From: Desulfobacteraceae bacterium
GTDB taxonomy: Bacteria > Desulfobacterota > Desulfobacteria > Desulfobacterales > Desulfobacteraceae
DNA: 39,907 nucleotides
Direction: 5' to 3'
Assembly: GCA_024227235.1 (NCBI GenBank)
Contig: JAAEKY010000630.1
Span: 1 to 39,907 of the forward strand
Shown here: piece by piece, positions 28,843 through 38,095 of the stretch
Layout of the letters: every line of letters starts with the position of its first letter
Position numbering within the stretch: position 1 is the first letter of the stretch
Translations under genes and position numbers: made by a program
Notes under the pieces: model-generated
Database searches by the model: none
Seen by the model: only the letters and a program-made list of their open reading frames with translations
Told to the model about the DNA's origin: nothing

Positions 28843-29808
28843 TCAAAAGAAAAAATGGCATGCTGTTAGATGATCTGGATCGCTTTCATTTTTTACAAGC
28901 TCCGGCTCTTTTTCATGGCAGATATTTTGAACATGTTCACATCGAGTATTAAACCTGCATCCGGCAGGAGGATTCTCCACAGAAGGCACTTCTCCTTTTA
29001 AAATAATTCGATCTGTTCTGGTTTCAGGATCCAGGTTTGGGATAGAAGATAAAAGTGCAGTGGTGTAAGGATGTTTTCCATTGTTATATATTTCATCTGC
29101 ATCTGCTATTTCAACTATTTTACCCAAATACATGACAGCAATCCTATCGGAGATATGTCTTACAACAGAAAGATCATGGGAAATAAAAATATATGTCAAT
29201 CCCATTGTCTTTTGGAGTTCCAATAAAAGGTTTAAAATTTTTGATTGGACAGAAACATCTAATGCGGAAACCGGTTCATCACAAATAATAATTTCAGGGT
29301 CAAGGCTGATGGCTCTGGCAATACCTATTCTTTGACGTTGGCCGCCTGAAAATTCATGCGGAAATTTAGAAAGTGACTCTGACAACAGCCCTACCCTGTC
29401 TATTAAGTTGCTAATTTCTGCATCTAATTTTTTTTGTTTTTTTCCATGGATAATATATTTCTCTTCAAGGATCTGTTTAACCGTTTGCCGTGGATCGAGT
29501 GATTCAAACGGATCTTGAAAAATCATCTGCAAATTTAGGGCAAGTTCTTTTCTCTGCTTATAAGTGGTTTTTGAAACAATCTGATCCTTTACAATAACTT
29601 GTCCATCTGATGGGTCATAAAGCCCCATAATACATCTTCCCAAGGTTGTTTTTCCACATCCAGATTCTCCCACAACACCAAGTGTTTCGCCTTTGTTAAG
29701 CTCAAAGGAGACACCATCAAGCGCATAAACCCAGCCTGTACGTTTTAAAAACACACCGCCTGTGACAGGGAAATACTTTTTAAGATTTTTTACACAAAGA
29801 ATTGTCAT
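28843..29808 (-). CDS. Peptide ABC transporter ATPase, OppF/DppF type
   Basis: 321-aa ABC ATPase of the oligopeptide group. Seen: Walker A GESGCGKT (47-54), signature SGGQR (154-158), Walker B IIICDEP (173-179), an H-loop ISHD, and the C-terminal oligopeptide-family cysteine segment PPAGCRFNTRCEHVQNIC. AAGGA 5 nt before the ATG supports the start. It would pair with the OppD-like ATPase at 31938-32915, but an FAD oxidoreductase gene, cspA and a mobile element now lie between them, and no permease gene is present. Confidence 0.92.
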   Translation of the reverse strand: MTILCVKNLKKYFPVTGGVFLKRTGWVYALDGVSFELNKGETLGVVGESGCGKTTLGRCIMGLYDPSDGQVIVKDQIVSKTTYKQRKELALNLQMIFQDPFESLDPRQTVKQILEEKYIIHGKKQKKLDAEISNLIDRVGLLSESLSKFPHEFSGGQRQRIGIARAISLDPEIIICDEPVSALDVSVQSKILNLLLELQKTMGLTYIFISHDLSVVRHISDRIAVMYLGKIVEIADADEIYNNGKHPYTTALLSSIPNLDPETRTDRIILKGEVPSVENPPAGCRFNTRCEHVQNICHEKEPELVKNESDPDHLTACHFFF

Positions 29809-29869
29809 ATTATCCTTATTAAAGCAAAAAAGTTATGAGGGTTATATCATGATATGCAAAATTAAAAAT

Positions 29870-29893
29870 ATTTTTCAATTTAAATTGAAAAAT
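29870..29893. promoter_or_regulatory. Perfect 24-bp palindrome between divergent oppF-like and dadA-like genes
   Basis: Half-site ATTTTTCAATTT is followed immediately by its exact reverse complement. It is placed 62 nt from the oppF-like start and 61 nt from the dadA-like start, where a single dimeric regulator could control both. An Lrp/AsnC-type regulator would fit the amino-acid theme, but this is speculation. Confidence 0.55.
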
Positions 29894-29953
29894 AATTAAA
29901 ACAATCCTAAGGTAACGATTGCATTTTTCAACGGACATTTCAGGAGGGATAAG

Positions 29954-31201
29954 ATGGGATCAAATAATGATGTGATTATTATCGGCGGTGGAATTATTGG
30001 CCTTGCCTGTGCACATTATCTCATAGAAAAAAAGGCATCTGTTCGAATGATTGAACAAGACTTGATTGGTTCAGGCGCATCCCATGGAAATTGCGGATTG
30101 CTTCACTTTTCTGGTATCATCCCATTGTGTTCACCCGGTGTTGTTAAACACGAAATTTACAGAGCACTTCGTGGCAATTCTCCTCTTTATATCAAACCCA
30201 CACTGGATATACAGCTTATTCAATGGCTGGTAAAATTTGCCAGGCATTGTAATCCAACCCACATGACTGCTGCTTCAAAAGCAAAAAATGACATTTTAAA
30301 GTATTCTCTTGAACTTTATAACACCCTTTTTTCAGAATATCCGCTTGAATGTGAATTCGAAAAAAAAGGTCTGCTGCTTTTATTTAAAGAAAAAAAATAC
30401 TTTGAAAAATATAAATCCACGAATGATTTCCTTCAAAATTATAATTTTGGAGCAAAACTACTTGATAAGACTGAGGCTCAAAAATTAGAGCCCGCCATCA
30501 GCAAAAACATTAAAGGGGCCTGGTTTAATGCGCATGATTGGCATCTGAGGCCTGAAATGCTGATAAATTCATGGAAAGATATTTTGGTTAAAAAAGGGTT
30601 GGTTATTGAAGAAAACTGTAAAATGCTTGATTTTGGTATTGAAAATAATAAAATCAGCCATGTCAATACTGTAAAAGGCCAATATAAAGCCGATACGTTT
30701 ATCCTTACAACCGGTGCCTGGGCACCCGAAGTAAACAAACAATTATGCTTAAATATCCCGGTACAACCCGGAAAAGGATACAGTATTACAATGGAAAGGC
30801 CTGATCAATCGCCTGAAATCCCTTGCCTGCTATATGAAAGAAATATGGTAGCAACCCCATGGAAAACAGGCTATCGGCTCGGTGGCACAATGGAATTCTC
30901 AGGATTTAATGATGTTTTAAATAAAAAGCGATTATCTAAACTTGTAAAGGGGGCGAACGAATATTTAAATGCCAGAGATATTCATCCGGTTCTTGAGGAA
31001 TGGAGCGGACTTCGACCGATGACCTATGATGATCTGCCCATTATTGGCAAATCATCTTTCCAAAACAACCTGTTTATTGCGACTGGACATGGCATGCTTG
31101 GCATAACAATGGCAACAGGTACCGGTAAAACAATCTGCGATATGATAGATAAGGGTAAATCACAAATTGAACTTACACCTTTTTCCGTGGAAAGATTTTG
31201 A
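29954..31201 (+). CDS. DadA-like FAD-dependent amino-acid dehydrogenase/oxidase
   Basis: 415-aa flavoprotein of the DAO superfamily, probably oxidising D-amino acids or related amines. Seen: the FAD dinucleotide fold VIIIGGGIIGLACAHYL (GGGIIG at 11-16), a Ser/Gly-rich GSGASHGNCG loop (about 41-50), and the C-terminal GLRPMTYDDLPIIG and GHGMLGITMATGTG FAD-binding segments. A strong AGGAGGG precedes the ATG. It is transcribed away from an oppF-like gene with a shared palindrome between them, suggesting joint control of peptide uptake and amino-acid catabolism. Exact substrate unknown. Confidence 0.85.
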   Translation: MGSNNDVIIIGGGIIGLACAHYLIEKKASVRMIEQDLIGSGASHGNCGLLHFSGIIPLCSPGVVKHEIYRALRGNSPLYIKPTLDIQLIQWLVKFARHCNPTHMTAASKAKNDILKYSLELYNTLFSEYPLECEFEKKGLLLLFKEKKYFEKYKSTNDFLQNYNFGAKLLDKTEAQKLEPAISKNIKGAWFNAHDWHLRPEMLINSWKDILVKKGLVIEENCKMLDFGIENNKISHVNTVKGQYKADTFILTTGAWAPEVNKQLCLNIPVQPGKGYSITMERPDQSPEIPCLLYERNMVATPWKTGYRLGGTMEFSGFNDVLNKKRLSKLVKGANEYLNARDIHPVLEEWSGLRPMTYDDLPIIGKSSFQNNLFIATGHGMLGITMATGTGKTICDMIDKGKSQIELTPFSVERF

Positions 31202-31260
31202 ACGATCAGATCAGTTTTGAATTTAGATAAAACTTAGAACACTGTATTTTAACACAAAAA

Positions 31261-31289
31261 AAGGGTTCTCCTTGTACAGGAAAACCCTT
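31261..31289 (-). terminator. Hairpin terminator of cspA
   Basis: AAGGGTT/AACCCTT arms with an inner TCC/GGA pair around a TTGTACA loop. On the minus strand it is followed by a TTTTTTT run. It begins 8 nt after the cspA stop. Confidence 0.85.
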
Positions 31290-31297
31290 ATAAAATT

Positions 31298-31498
31298 CTA
31301 TTGAACCGTTACATTAACTGCTGCCGGTCCTTTTTGTCCGTCTTCTACATCAAACGTGACTTTATCACCTTCATTAAGTGATTTAAAACCAGTTGAATTG
31401 ATACCTGAATGATGAACAAATACATCCGGTCCATCTTCTTGCTCAATAAAACCATACCCTTTTGAATCATTGAACCATTTTACTATCCCATTTGCCAT
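31298..31498 (-). CDS. cspA: Cold-shock-domain protein (CspA family)
   Basis: 66-aa single-strand nucleic-acid-binding OB-fold protein. Seen: [18 protein letters not shown] with RNP-1 KGYGFI, and RNP-2 VFVHHSGI, ending in GPAAVNVTV. The ATG at 31498 has AGGAG 9-10 nt upstream; an in-frame upstream extension to 31540 has no support. A long leader of about 118 nt is predicted from the promoter at 31623-31651, as is usual for cold-shock genes, and a clear terminator follows. Confidence 0.95.
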   Translation of the reverse strand: MANGIVKWFNDSKGYGFIEQEDGPDVFVHHSGINSTGFKSLNEGDKVTFDVEDGQKGPAAVNVTVQ

Positions 31499-31622
31499 TG
31501 TGACTTTCTCCTTACTTAAAGTGAATAATTTTAGTTTCAAACTTCAGGTCTTGCCACTTTAACAGATGGGTCTTCCCTTTAGAACGAAACTGCTAAGCCC
31601 TTATCCAAGAGGCTTTCGTAAA

Positions 31623-31651
31623 TTATTATTGACTTTGAAATAAAAAATCAA
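31623..31651 (-). promoter_or_regulatory. Candidate sigma-70 promoter of cspA
   Basis: On the minus strand: TTGATT (31651-31646), 17-nt spacer, TAATAA (31628-31623). The -10 match is moderate. It would give a leader of about 118 nt containing a GCC/GGC-rich foldable stretch near 31570-31610. Confidence 0.4.
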
Positions 31652-31690
31652 GGATTATTTTAAATTAAGTTACTTTTTTTTATCAATTTA

Positions 31691-31941
31691 TTAATCCGGA
31701 TATTTCACGAAACGAGTTTGCCTCATCTTCAAGGCACCAGGCTGTGAAGCTGTAGTTGCTTTACTGCGAACAGCCTGTAACGCAGTAGATGAGGTGAAAT
31801 CGTTTTGCCTGAAGGGTGACATTTTGCAACCTTAGAATTCGTTAGGATTAATAGTATTACCGCCTAATATTATTGATTGTTGTTAACATAATCGCTCATT
31901 TTCTCAGGTCTGACCTTTAGGTTATGAAATATTCGGGTTAA
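31691..31941. mobile_element. Family-2 MITE-like element, copy 2 (251 bp)
   Basis: Ends TTAATCCGGATATTTCAC on the left and, inverted, TTAACCCGAATATTTCAT on the right, TTAA at both edges. It contains nested stems CCTCATCT (31721-31728) / AGATGAGG (31787-31794) and CAGGCTGT (31738-31745) / ACAGCCTG (31770-31777). It shares its ends and central motifs with the copy at 14165-14413 but has a different right half. The stop TAA of the oppD-like gene is the first three bases of the inverted right end. Confidence 0.85.
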
Positions 31942-32915
31942 TCCGCTAAATGGCAGGCAGCTGTATGATTTTGATCTATTTTCCTCTCTTTAGGAACACT
32001 TTTTCTACAAATATCCTCTACCAATGGGCACCGAGTGGCAAACCGACAACCTTCCGGCATATTCAATAACGACGGGACACTTCCCTGTATAGTAGGTAGA
32101 ATGGTTTTGGGTTCTCTGGCAAGAGATGGGATAGATGTTAACAATCCTTTTGTATATGGATGTTTAGGATGTTTAAATATCGATGCAGCATTTGCTTTTT
32201 CAGCAATTCTTCCTGCATACATTACCACAACATCATCACAGTTCTCAGCAATGACTCCCAGGTCATGGGTGATTAAAATGACCGACATATCTGATTTTTT
32301 TTGAAGATTTTTAATCAATTCTAAAATCTGCGCCTGTACAGTCACATCTAAAGCAGTTGTTGGCTCATCAGCAATCAAAATATCTGGTTCGCATGAGAGT
32401 GCCATAGCAATCATTACGCGCTGCCGCATACCGCCTGAAAGTTGGTGGGGATATTTTTTAATGACTTTTTCAGGATCAGGAATTCCAACTTTTTCCAACA
32501 TTTTTGTTGCTGATGTTGTCATTTCATCAAAAGACATTTGGGGAAAATGAAGTTTATAAATTTCAGTCATCTGCTTGCCTATTCCGTGGACTGGATTCAG
32601 TGCGGTCATGGGTTCTTGAAATATCATTGAAATTTTTCTACCCCGAATGCGGTGCATTTGATTTATTGGCAGGGTAAAAATATCCAACTCGTTGAACAAT
32701 GCCTTTCCCTTAACAATGTTTGATACCGGTTTTGGCAAAAGCCTCATGATACTGAGCGCAGTAACGCTTTTACCACATCCGGATTCACCGGCAATTCCCA
32801 GAATTTTACCTTTTTTCAGTTGGAAATCAACCTGTTCTACCGCCCTGACAACCCCCAACTCCGTATCAAATTCGACCACAAGGTCACTCACATCTAAAAT
32901 AATTTTCTCTTTCAC
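31938..32915 (-). CDS. Peptide ABC transporter ATPase, OppD/DppD type
   Basis: 325-aa ABC ATPase. Seen: Walker A GESGCGKS (43-50), signature SGGMRQR, Walker B ILIADEPTTALD, ITHD H-loop, and the oligopeptide-family C-terminal element PEGCRFATRCPLVEDIC. It starts at GTG 32915, 7 nt after the stop of the binding-protein gene, whose end (GTGGAGTAG) supplies the ribosome-binding site. The stop codon is provided by the family-2 element. The normal partners (two permeases and OppF) are not adjacent; an OppF-like gene lies 2.1 kb further on. Confidence 0.92.
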   Translation of the reverse strand: MKEKIILDVSDLVVEFDTELGVVRAVEQVDFQLKKGKILGIAGESGCGKSVTALSIMRLLPKPVSNIVKGKALFNELDIFTLPINQMHRIRGRKISMIFQEPMTALNPVHGIGKQMTEIYKLHFPQMSFDEMTTSATKMLEKVGIPDPEKVIKKYPHQLSGGMRQRVMIAMALSCEPDILIADEPTTALDVTVQAQILELIKNLQKKSDMSVILITHDLGVIAENCDDVVVMYAGRIAEKANAASIFKHPKHPYTKGLLTSIPSLAREPKTILPTIQGSVPSLLNMPEGCRFATRCPLVEDICRKSVPKERKIDQNHTAACHLAD

Positions 32916-32922
32916 AAGTACG

Positions 32923-34809
32923 CTACTCCACTTTAAATTGTGTATCCTTGATCACAGTTGGCTCAAATTTTATCCCTTTCTTCATTGCATCCAGTGTTTC
33001 CTCTTTTTTTTGGGCATTCACCCAAAAAAGCCCTCCGGTTGTACTTGAAAAGGGATCAAACAGACTACCTGATCGTTTGGTTCCGTGGAATTCGGGCAGT
33101 TCAAGCCATCTCCAATACCCCATCCGAACATAGGGAACCATAAAGGTAGGGACAAATGCGCCGGTGTCATGAATGATATTTTGTATCTTTATCGAAAGGC
33201 CTATTCTTTCTTTTTCATCCAGGCTTGCCCGGTATTTTTCAATCAAATCATCCAGTTTGGGATCATCTGTATTGGTAATATTGTTGGTCTGCGGTTTGTG
33301 CGCATTGTCAGAATGCCAGCCCTGCCAATAGGAAGGTCTTATGTTTGTGCTCCATCCCATCCAGGCCACATCATGTTTTTTTTCTAAAAACTTTTTAAAC
33401 ATGGCTGTCGAGTCCAGTCTTTCAAGCAAAAGTTCAATCCCTGCTTTTAAAGCCTCCTCTTTTAGCACAACAAGCCTAGGCGTATGTTCCTCAAAACTAT
33501 ACGTGACTTTAACAGAGAATCTTTTCCCTTCCTTTTGCCAGATGCCATCAGATCCTCTCATCCATCCATCAGACGTCAAGAGTGTCTCTACTTTGGCAAT
33601 ATCATAAAACCTTGGTTTAATAGTATAATCGGTGTATGCGCCATATCCAAAAAATGCCTGTGATAACCTGAAATAATCCCCTCGCAAAACATTATCAATG
33701 ACTTTTTCAATGTTCATGGCATGGGCAAAGGCATAACATGATTTTCGATTTTTAAATATTCCCTTATCCTGGTTCAACCACATCCCACTTGCCGATCGTT
33801 CCTGATCATCAAAAAACCATATTTTATTAATATACCCATTATGGAACAAATCGATATCTGACTTTTTATGCCAATATTTGGGTAGCGTCAGGGCAAATGC
33901 ATCCAGTTTTCCTTTTTTAAAATGCTCCCATTGAATATTAAAATCACGGATGACATTATAGATGACATAATCTACATTGAACCGATTCTTGAAATAAGTG
34001 TTATCTTTGGCCCACCAGTCTTTCTTTCTCTTAAATTTGATATATTTCCCTTTTTTAAAATCACTGATCTGATAGGGTCCGGTATTGGGAACAATTTTCC
34101 AATTGTATTTTTCAACAAATGTTTCATCCAGTGGATGAAAAAAATGTTTGGGTTTTGGTGATATGCCTAATTTTAAATGAAGATCCGGAACAGCCTTTGT
34201 GCTTTTTATCCCTATGGTATGCTCATTATAAACAATGACTTTTTCAATCTCTTTTGTATAGTAATCGTTGTACCAGGGCGCAATGATATGTTCGGAGCGC
34301 ATGAATTCAAGGGTGTAGACATAATCCCAGGCTGTAACCGGTGTACCATCAGACCACTTTGCCTTCTTATCCAGCTTAAAATACATGGTTTTTTTATCAT
34401 TTCCAAAAGCCCAGTGAGTGGCTAATTCAGGCGTAATCTTGTCTGTATTGGGATGAATATTGATCAAAGATAATTGATTGCTCTGGATGGCACTTCTAAA
34501 TCCCCCATTTGAATCCGGTCCAACCACCCTGAATGTCATGGGAAAACTTAGGATAGCTGAATGAAAAACACCGCCTTTTTGTGCTTTTTGCGATGAAAAA
34601 ACCGAGTCAGAAACATTTGTCAGCCATTCTATATTGTCGGGTAATGCTACATATGATTCTACTTGTTTAGGCTGGGAAATATGTGTTGAATCCGACGTTT
34701 TTGCATTATCTTTATTCTCTACAGTATTCTCTGATTGATTGTTTGGGCATCCTGTTATAAAAAAAGTAGACAAGAATATCAGAGTATAACAAACCAATTT
34801 TAATTTCAT
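32923..34809 (-). CDS. Peptide-binding lipoprotein (SBP family 5, YejA-like)
   Basis: 628-aa extracytoplasmic solute-binding lipoprotein. Seen: signal peptide with lipobox FITGC (Cys 21), a Ser/Thr/Asn-rich linker, then a family-5 binding domain with KKAKWSDGTPVTAWDYVYTLE, NTGPYQI and KGKYIKFKRKKDWW. The length and WHSDNA segment resemble the YejA subgroup, whose members bind peptides or microcin-like compounds; the ligand is unknown. GGAG 5 nt before the ATG supports the start. It is followed directly by the OppD-like ATPase with no permease genes between them. Confidence 0.88.
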   Translation of the reverse strand: MKLKLVCYTLIFLSTFFITGCPNNQSENTVENKDNAKTSDSTHISQPKQVESYVALPDNIEWLTNVSDSVFSSQKAQKGGVFHSAILSFPMTFRVVGPDSNGGFRSAIQSNQLSLINIHPNTDKITPELATHWAFGNDKKTMYFKLDKKAKWSDGTPVTAWDYVYTLEFMRSEHIIAPWYNDYYTKEIEKVIVYNEHTIGIKSTKAVPDLHLKLGISPKPKHFFHPLDETFVEKYNWKIVPNTGPYQISDFKKGKYIKFKRKKDWWAKDNTYFKNRFNVDYVIYNVIRDFNIQWEHFKKGKLDAFALTLPKYWHKKSDIDLFHNGYINKIWFFDDQERSASGMWLNQDKGIFKNRKSCYAFAHAMNIEKVIDNVLRGDYFRLSQAFFGYGAYTDYTIKPRFYDIAKVETLLTSDGWMRGSDGIWQKEGKRFSVKVTYSFEEHTPRLVVLKEEALKAGIELLLERLDSTAMFKKFLEKKHDVAWMGWSTNIRPSYWQGWHSDNAHKPQTNNITNTDDPKLDDLIEKYRASLDEKERIGLSIKIQNIIHDTGAFVPTFMVPYVRMGYWRWLELPEFHGTKRSGSLFDPFSSTTGGLFWVNAQKKEETLDAMKKGIKFEPTVIKDTQFKVE

Positions 34810-35105
34810 ATATTCTCCGCTGTTTCAAGTTGATATACAATTTCATTTTGCTGCTGACGTTAGATAAAACCATATCAAATCAAATACTTGATAATCAACG
34901 TTTCTTTTATTATTTAAGAATCACCCGAACAAAGTGATTTATCAAAAAAAAATAAGATCTGATTCCTTTTTACCAATTCTTTCATTTCTTGACATCTTTG
35001 AATGGTTTTGGGTATAGACATTTGAATGGTTATCTCAACACAAATAAAAAAATGCTATTTAGCAAAAAAACAATACGCCCTAATTCACAAGGAAAAAAGA
35101 ACAAG
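34810..35105. other. Divergent intergenic region
   Basis: Promoters for the binding-lipoprotein gene (-) and the dockerin-loop gene (+) should lie here. TATCAA (34873-34878) and TTGATA (34888-34893) form a small inverted repeat. No RNA gene or strong promoter is recognised. The latter part (34989-35105) is an open frame continuous with the next gene. Confidence 0.4.
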
Positions 35106-35651
35106 ATGCTAAAAAAATTTGCGATCACCCTAATTGTTATATCAACATCAGTGTATGGTACCACCTTTTTTATCGCAAAACATCATGGGACTAGCTTTTT
35201 TGATGAAATTGTAATTCAATTAAACAGGCTGTCAACAAATCTTTCTAACGAGCAGGAAGTTGAGCGATCTAGGTTCATACTCAGGTCTATTGTAGAAAAT
35301 GAACAGCCGCCTGCCAACTGGGATAATTTAATTGTACACAACCAGAAAACCAATCATAAAGAATTATTTTATTACTATAAAATTTGGACGATAAAAACAA
35401 AATTGAGCATAGCGGATATTAATGATTCATATCCTATTTTTAAAAAAGAAGAAAAGACTTTAATACGAATCAATATGCGGTACGGTAAAGACAAACCGAT
35501 TTTACAATTCCCTTTTTCTAAAAACAAAGAAGGGTCTGTGATCACGGGTTTGTTCTTTCCGATCAATGAAAGGCCATTGTCTGCTGATTTAAATAAGGAC
35601 AATAAAATTAATAACGAAGATGTTAAGCTTGCCAGGAAGGTCAAAAATTAA
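35106..35651 (+). CDS. Anchored exported protein ending in a dockerin-type calcium loop
   Basis: 181 aa from the ATG at 35106. Seen: a basic-hydrophobic N-terminus MLKKFAITLIVISTSVYGTT (signal anchor), a soluble domain of no recognised family, and a C-terminal ADLNKDNKINNEDVKLARK in which D-x-N-x-D-x-x-I-x-x-x-D matches one EF-hand-like dockerin repeat. True dockerins carry two such repeats; only one is present. Earlier in-frame starts (34989 TTG, 35052 ATG) would put about 40 basic residues before the hydrophobic segment. Start uncertain. The histidine kinase gene follows after 50 nt and may be co-transcribed. Function unknown. Confidence 0.65.
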   Translation: MLKKFAITLIVISTSVYGTTFFIAKHHGTSFFDEIVIQLNRLSTNLSNEQEVERSRFILRSIVENEQPPANWDNLIVHNQKTNHKELFYYYKIWTIKTKLSIADINDSYPIFKKEEKTLIRINMRYGKDKPILQFPFSKNKEGSVITGLFFPINERPLSADLNKDNKINNEDVKLARKVKN

Positions 35652-35665
35652 TAAAAAACAATTGC

Positions 35666-35684
35666 TGCTTTCTAATTGAAAGCA
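35666..35684 (+). promoter_or_regulatory. Small perfect hairpin before histidine kinase gene
   Basis: TGCTTTC/GAAAGCA, 7-bp stem with a TAATT loop, ending 3 nt before the GGAG of the kinase gene. It has no T-run, so it is more likely to affect translation initiation or mRNA stability than to terminate transcription. Confidence 0.4.
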
Positions 35685-35701
35685 TTGGAGATACGATTTC
35701 C

Positions 35702-38056
35702 ATGGATTTGAGCAAACGGTTTTTAAATCTTCCCATCCGTTTTAAGCTTATTATCAGTTATTCTCTCGTGTTCGTCATTTCTATGGCATTAACCAGCTTT
35801 TTTATCTACTTTCTTGTCAGACATATTGTCAACAGTAGTATCGAGACCGAATTAAAACGATCCACTTCTACTATTTTAAACATCGTTAAAACCTCTGCTG
35901 ATACCTCTATCAAGACGTATTTGAATGGTATTGCCATTCAGAATCGAAATGTAGCCATTTACTTTTATGAACAATTTAAAAAAGGGATCATCTCCGAGCA
36001 AGAGGCCAAGGAGAAAGCCACCCAGGTCATGTTGCATCAGCCAGTGGGTCAGACAGGTTATATCTATTGTTTGTCAAGCTCAGGAATTATTTTGGTCCAT
36101 CCGGAAAAAAGACTTTTGAATGTTGACCTCTCAGGATACGGTTTTATCCAATATCAAAAAAAAAATAAGCAAGGATATATTGAGTATGACTGGAAAAATC
36201 CAGGGGAACTCGTTTTGAGGCCAAAAGCACTTTACATGCATTACTTTGAACCCTGGGACTGGATTATATCTGCATCATCCTATCGAAGCGAATTTTCCCA
36301 ACTTGTCCAAGTGAATGATTTTAAGGATCAGATACTAAACCTATCATTTGGTAAAACCGGATATTCATTCATTGTCAACAGCGATGAAAAAATTATTATT
36401 CATCCCTCTTCAAATAAAAATGGTATAAATATTGATCTATTAAAAGTTTCAGAGCGTATTAAGACCATCAGTAAACAAAAAATTGGAAAGCTGATCTATC
36501 AGGTCAAACAGGGCAATGCTGAAAAAGTACGGGATAAAATTGTAATTTTTAACCATATAAAAGAATTTGACTGGATAGTCGTATCATCAGGCTTTCTTGA
36601 TGAATTATATGCCCCCCTTAAAACGGTCAAAACAATTTTCTATGTGACGATGTTTATGGTTTTTGTTTTTGTTCTTCCAATTTCATATAGAATCAGTGGC
36701 TCTATCACCAATCCATTGAATGTACTAATGGATAAGTTTTCTAAAGCGGCTAAAGGAGATACCTCAGTTAGAATTAGGCGTAAATCAAATGATGAGGTAG
36801 GAATGCTGGGGCATTACTTTAATCTTTTTATGATACAATTGGAAAAATATAGCCAATCCCTTGTTGATGAAATTGCTGAGCAGAAAAAAACAGAAAAAGA
36901 GATGGCCAGAATTCGACTATACCTTGCTGCTATAGTGGATTCCATGCCATCAGTCCTCATCAGCGTGGATACTAATGGCATTGTGACCATGTGGAATAGG
37001 GAAGCTAAAAGAACAAGTAATATACCAGAGTTTGAGGCCATAGGAAAAAAATTAATTAAAATTTTACCCGGCCTTAATGTTACAATGGACATGGTTGATA
37101 TTGCAAATAAAGATAAAGAAATACAAGTAAAAGAAAAAGTAATTCACCCCTTTAAAGGTGACGACATCTGGGCAGATATTGTGGTTTATCCTTTAACACG
37201 TGAGGTTGGTCATGGTTGCGTCATTCGAATAGATGACGTTTCCACAAGGGTAAAAATGAAGAATCTTATGGTGCAATCTGAAAAAATGAAAACTATTGCT
37301 GGGCTTTCTGCAGGTATGGCGCATGAAATCAACAATCCCATCGGTTGTATTGTTCAAAGTGCTCAAAATATTTTAAGACGGGTATCTCCAGAACTTGAAG
37401 AAAATAAAAAGGCTGCTAAAAATCTTGGGACAGACCTTAAAACTATTTATGCGTATTTGGAAAATCGAAAGATTATTGCATTTTTGGACGACATCCATGT
37501 CAGTGTTGAAAGGACAGCCAAGACAGTTTCCAATATGCTAAGTTTCAGTCGGAAAGGTGAACCTGTTAAAACAGCGGTTGATCTTGTGGGGCTTATCGAA
37601 GCATCAGTAGGATTTGCGACCTATGACTATGAACTTAAAAAAAAATATGACTTTAAAAATATTAAACTTATCCAAAATTATGATCCAAAAATAAAAAAAG
37701 TCATTTGTATCCCCAGTGAAATTGAGCAGGTGATATTAAATCTATTAAAAAATGCTGCTCAAGCAGTATGGGAAAAAAAATCTAACCCCGTTTGTCCCTT
37801 AATTAAAATTGTTGTCCGGCAAGGTGAAAAGTCCGTTAAAATAAAAATTCAAGATAATGGCCCGGGAATGGAAGATGATGTTAAAAAACGTATTTTCGAA
37901 CCTTTCTTTACAACCAAGTCTATTAAGTCGGGAACAGGCCTGGGATTATCTGTTGCATATTATATTGTTACTCGGAATCATAGTGGAACGTTTGATGTCA
38001 AATCAGAACCTGGGCAAGGGGCAACTTTCATCATCACATTACCGTGTGAAGAATAA
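35702..38056 (+). CDS. Cache-HAMP-PAS sensor histidine kinase
   Basis: 784-aa inner-membrane sensor kinase. Seen in order: TM1 (about 15-38), a periplasmic double Cache region (about 40-305) with two repeated GQTGYIYCL / GKTGYSFIV modules, TM2 (about 311-329), HAMP (about 330-385), PAS (about 400-515; SMPSVLISVDTNGIVTMWN), HisKA with phosphoacceptor His 541 (GLSAGMAHEINNP), and HATPase with N box NLLKNAAQAV, DNGPGM and GTGLGLSV. Ligand unknown; Cache domains usually bind small metabolites. It is followed after 39 nt by a sigma-54 response regulator, its likely partner. GGAG 11 nt upstream supports the start. Confidence 0.94.
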   Translation: MDLSKRFLNLPIRFKLIISYSLVFVISMALTSFFIYFLVRHIVNSSIETELKRSTSTILNIVKTSADTSIKTYLNGIAIQNRNVAIYFYEQFKKGIISEQEAKEKATQVMLHQPVGQTGYIYCLSSSGIILVHPEKRLLNVDLSGYGFIQYQKKNKQGYIEYDWKNPGELVLRPKALYMHYFEPWDWIISASSYRSEFSQLVQVNDFKDQILNLSFGKTGYSFIVNSDEKIIIHPSSNKNGINIDLLKVSERIKTISKQKIGKLIYQVKQGNAEKVRDKIVIFNHIKEFDWIVVSSGFLDELYAPLKTVKTIFYVTMFMVFVFVLPISYRISGSITNPLNVLMDKFSKAAKGDTSVRIRRKSNDEVGMLGHYFNLFMIQLEKYSQSLVDEIAEQKKTEKEMARIRLYLAAIVDSMPSVLISVDTNGIVTMWNREAKRTSNIPEFEAIGKKLIKILPGLNVTMDMVDIANKDKEIQVKEKVIHPFKGDDIWADIVVYPLTREVGHGCVIRIDDVSTRVKMKNLMVQSEKMKTIAGLSAGMAHEINNPIGCIVQSAQNILRRVSPELEENKKAAKNLGTDLKTIYAYLENRKIIAFLDDIHVSVERTAKTVSNMLSFSRKGEPVKTAVDLVGLIEASVGFATYDYELKKKYDFKNIKLIQNYDPKIKKVICIPSEIEQVILNLLKNAAQAVWEKKSNPVCPLIKIVVRQGEKSVKIKIQDNGPGMEDDVKKRIFEPFFTTKSIKSGTGLGLSVAYYIVTRNHSGTFDVKSEPGQGATFIITLPCEE

Positions 38057-38095
38057 ACCCCAATGCAATATTAGGGTAAACTTTAGGAGCTAAAA

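Noticed and set aside
32692..33048. 118-codon plus-strand frame across the oppD-like/binding-protein junction
   Set aside because: Antisense to two secure coding genes; no independent signals.
34873..34893. TATCAA/TTGATA inverted repeat upstream of the binding-lipoprotein gene
   Set aside because: Six-base arms with a 9-nt spacer in AT-rich DNA are expected by chance.
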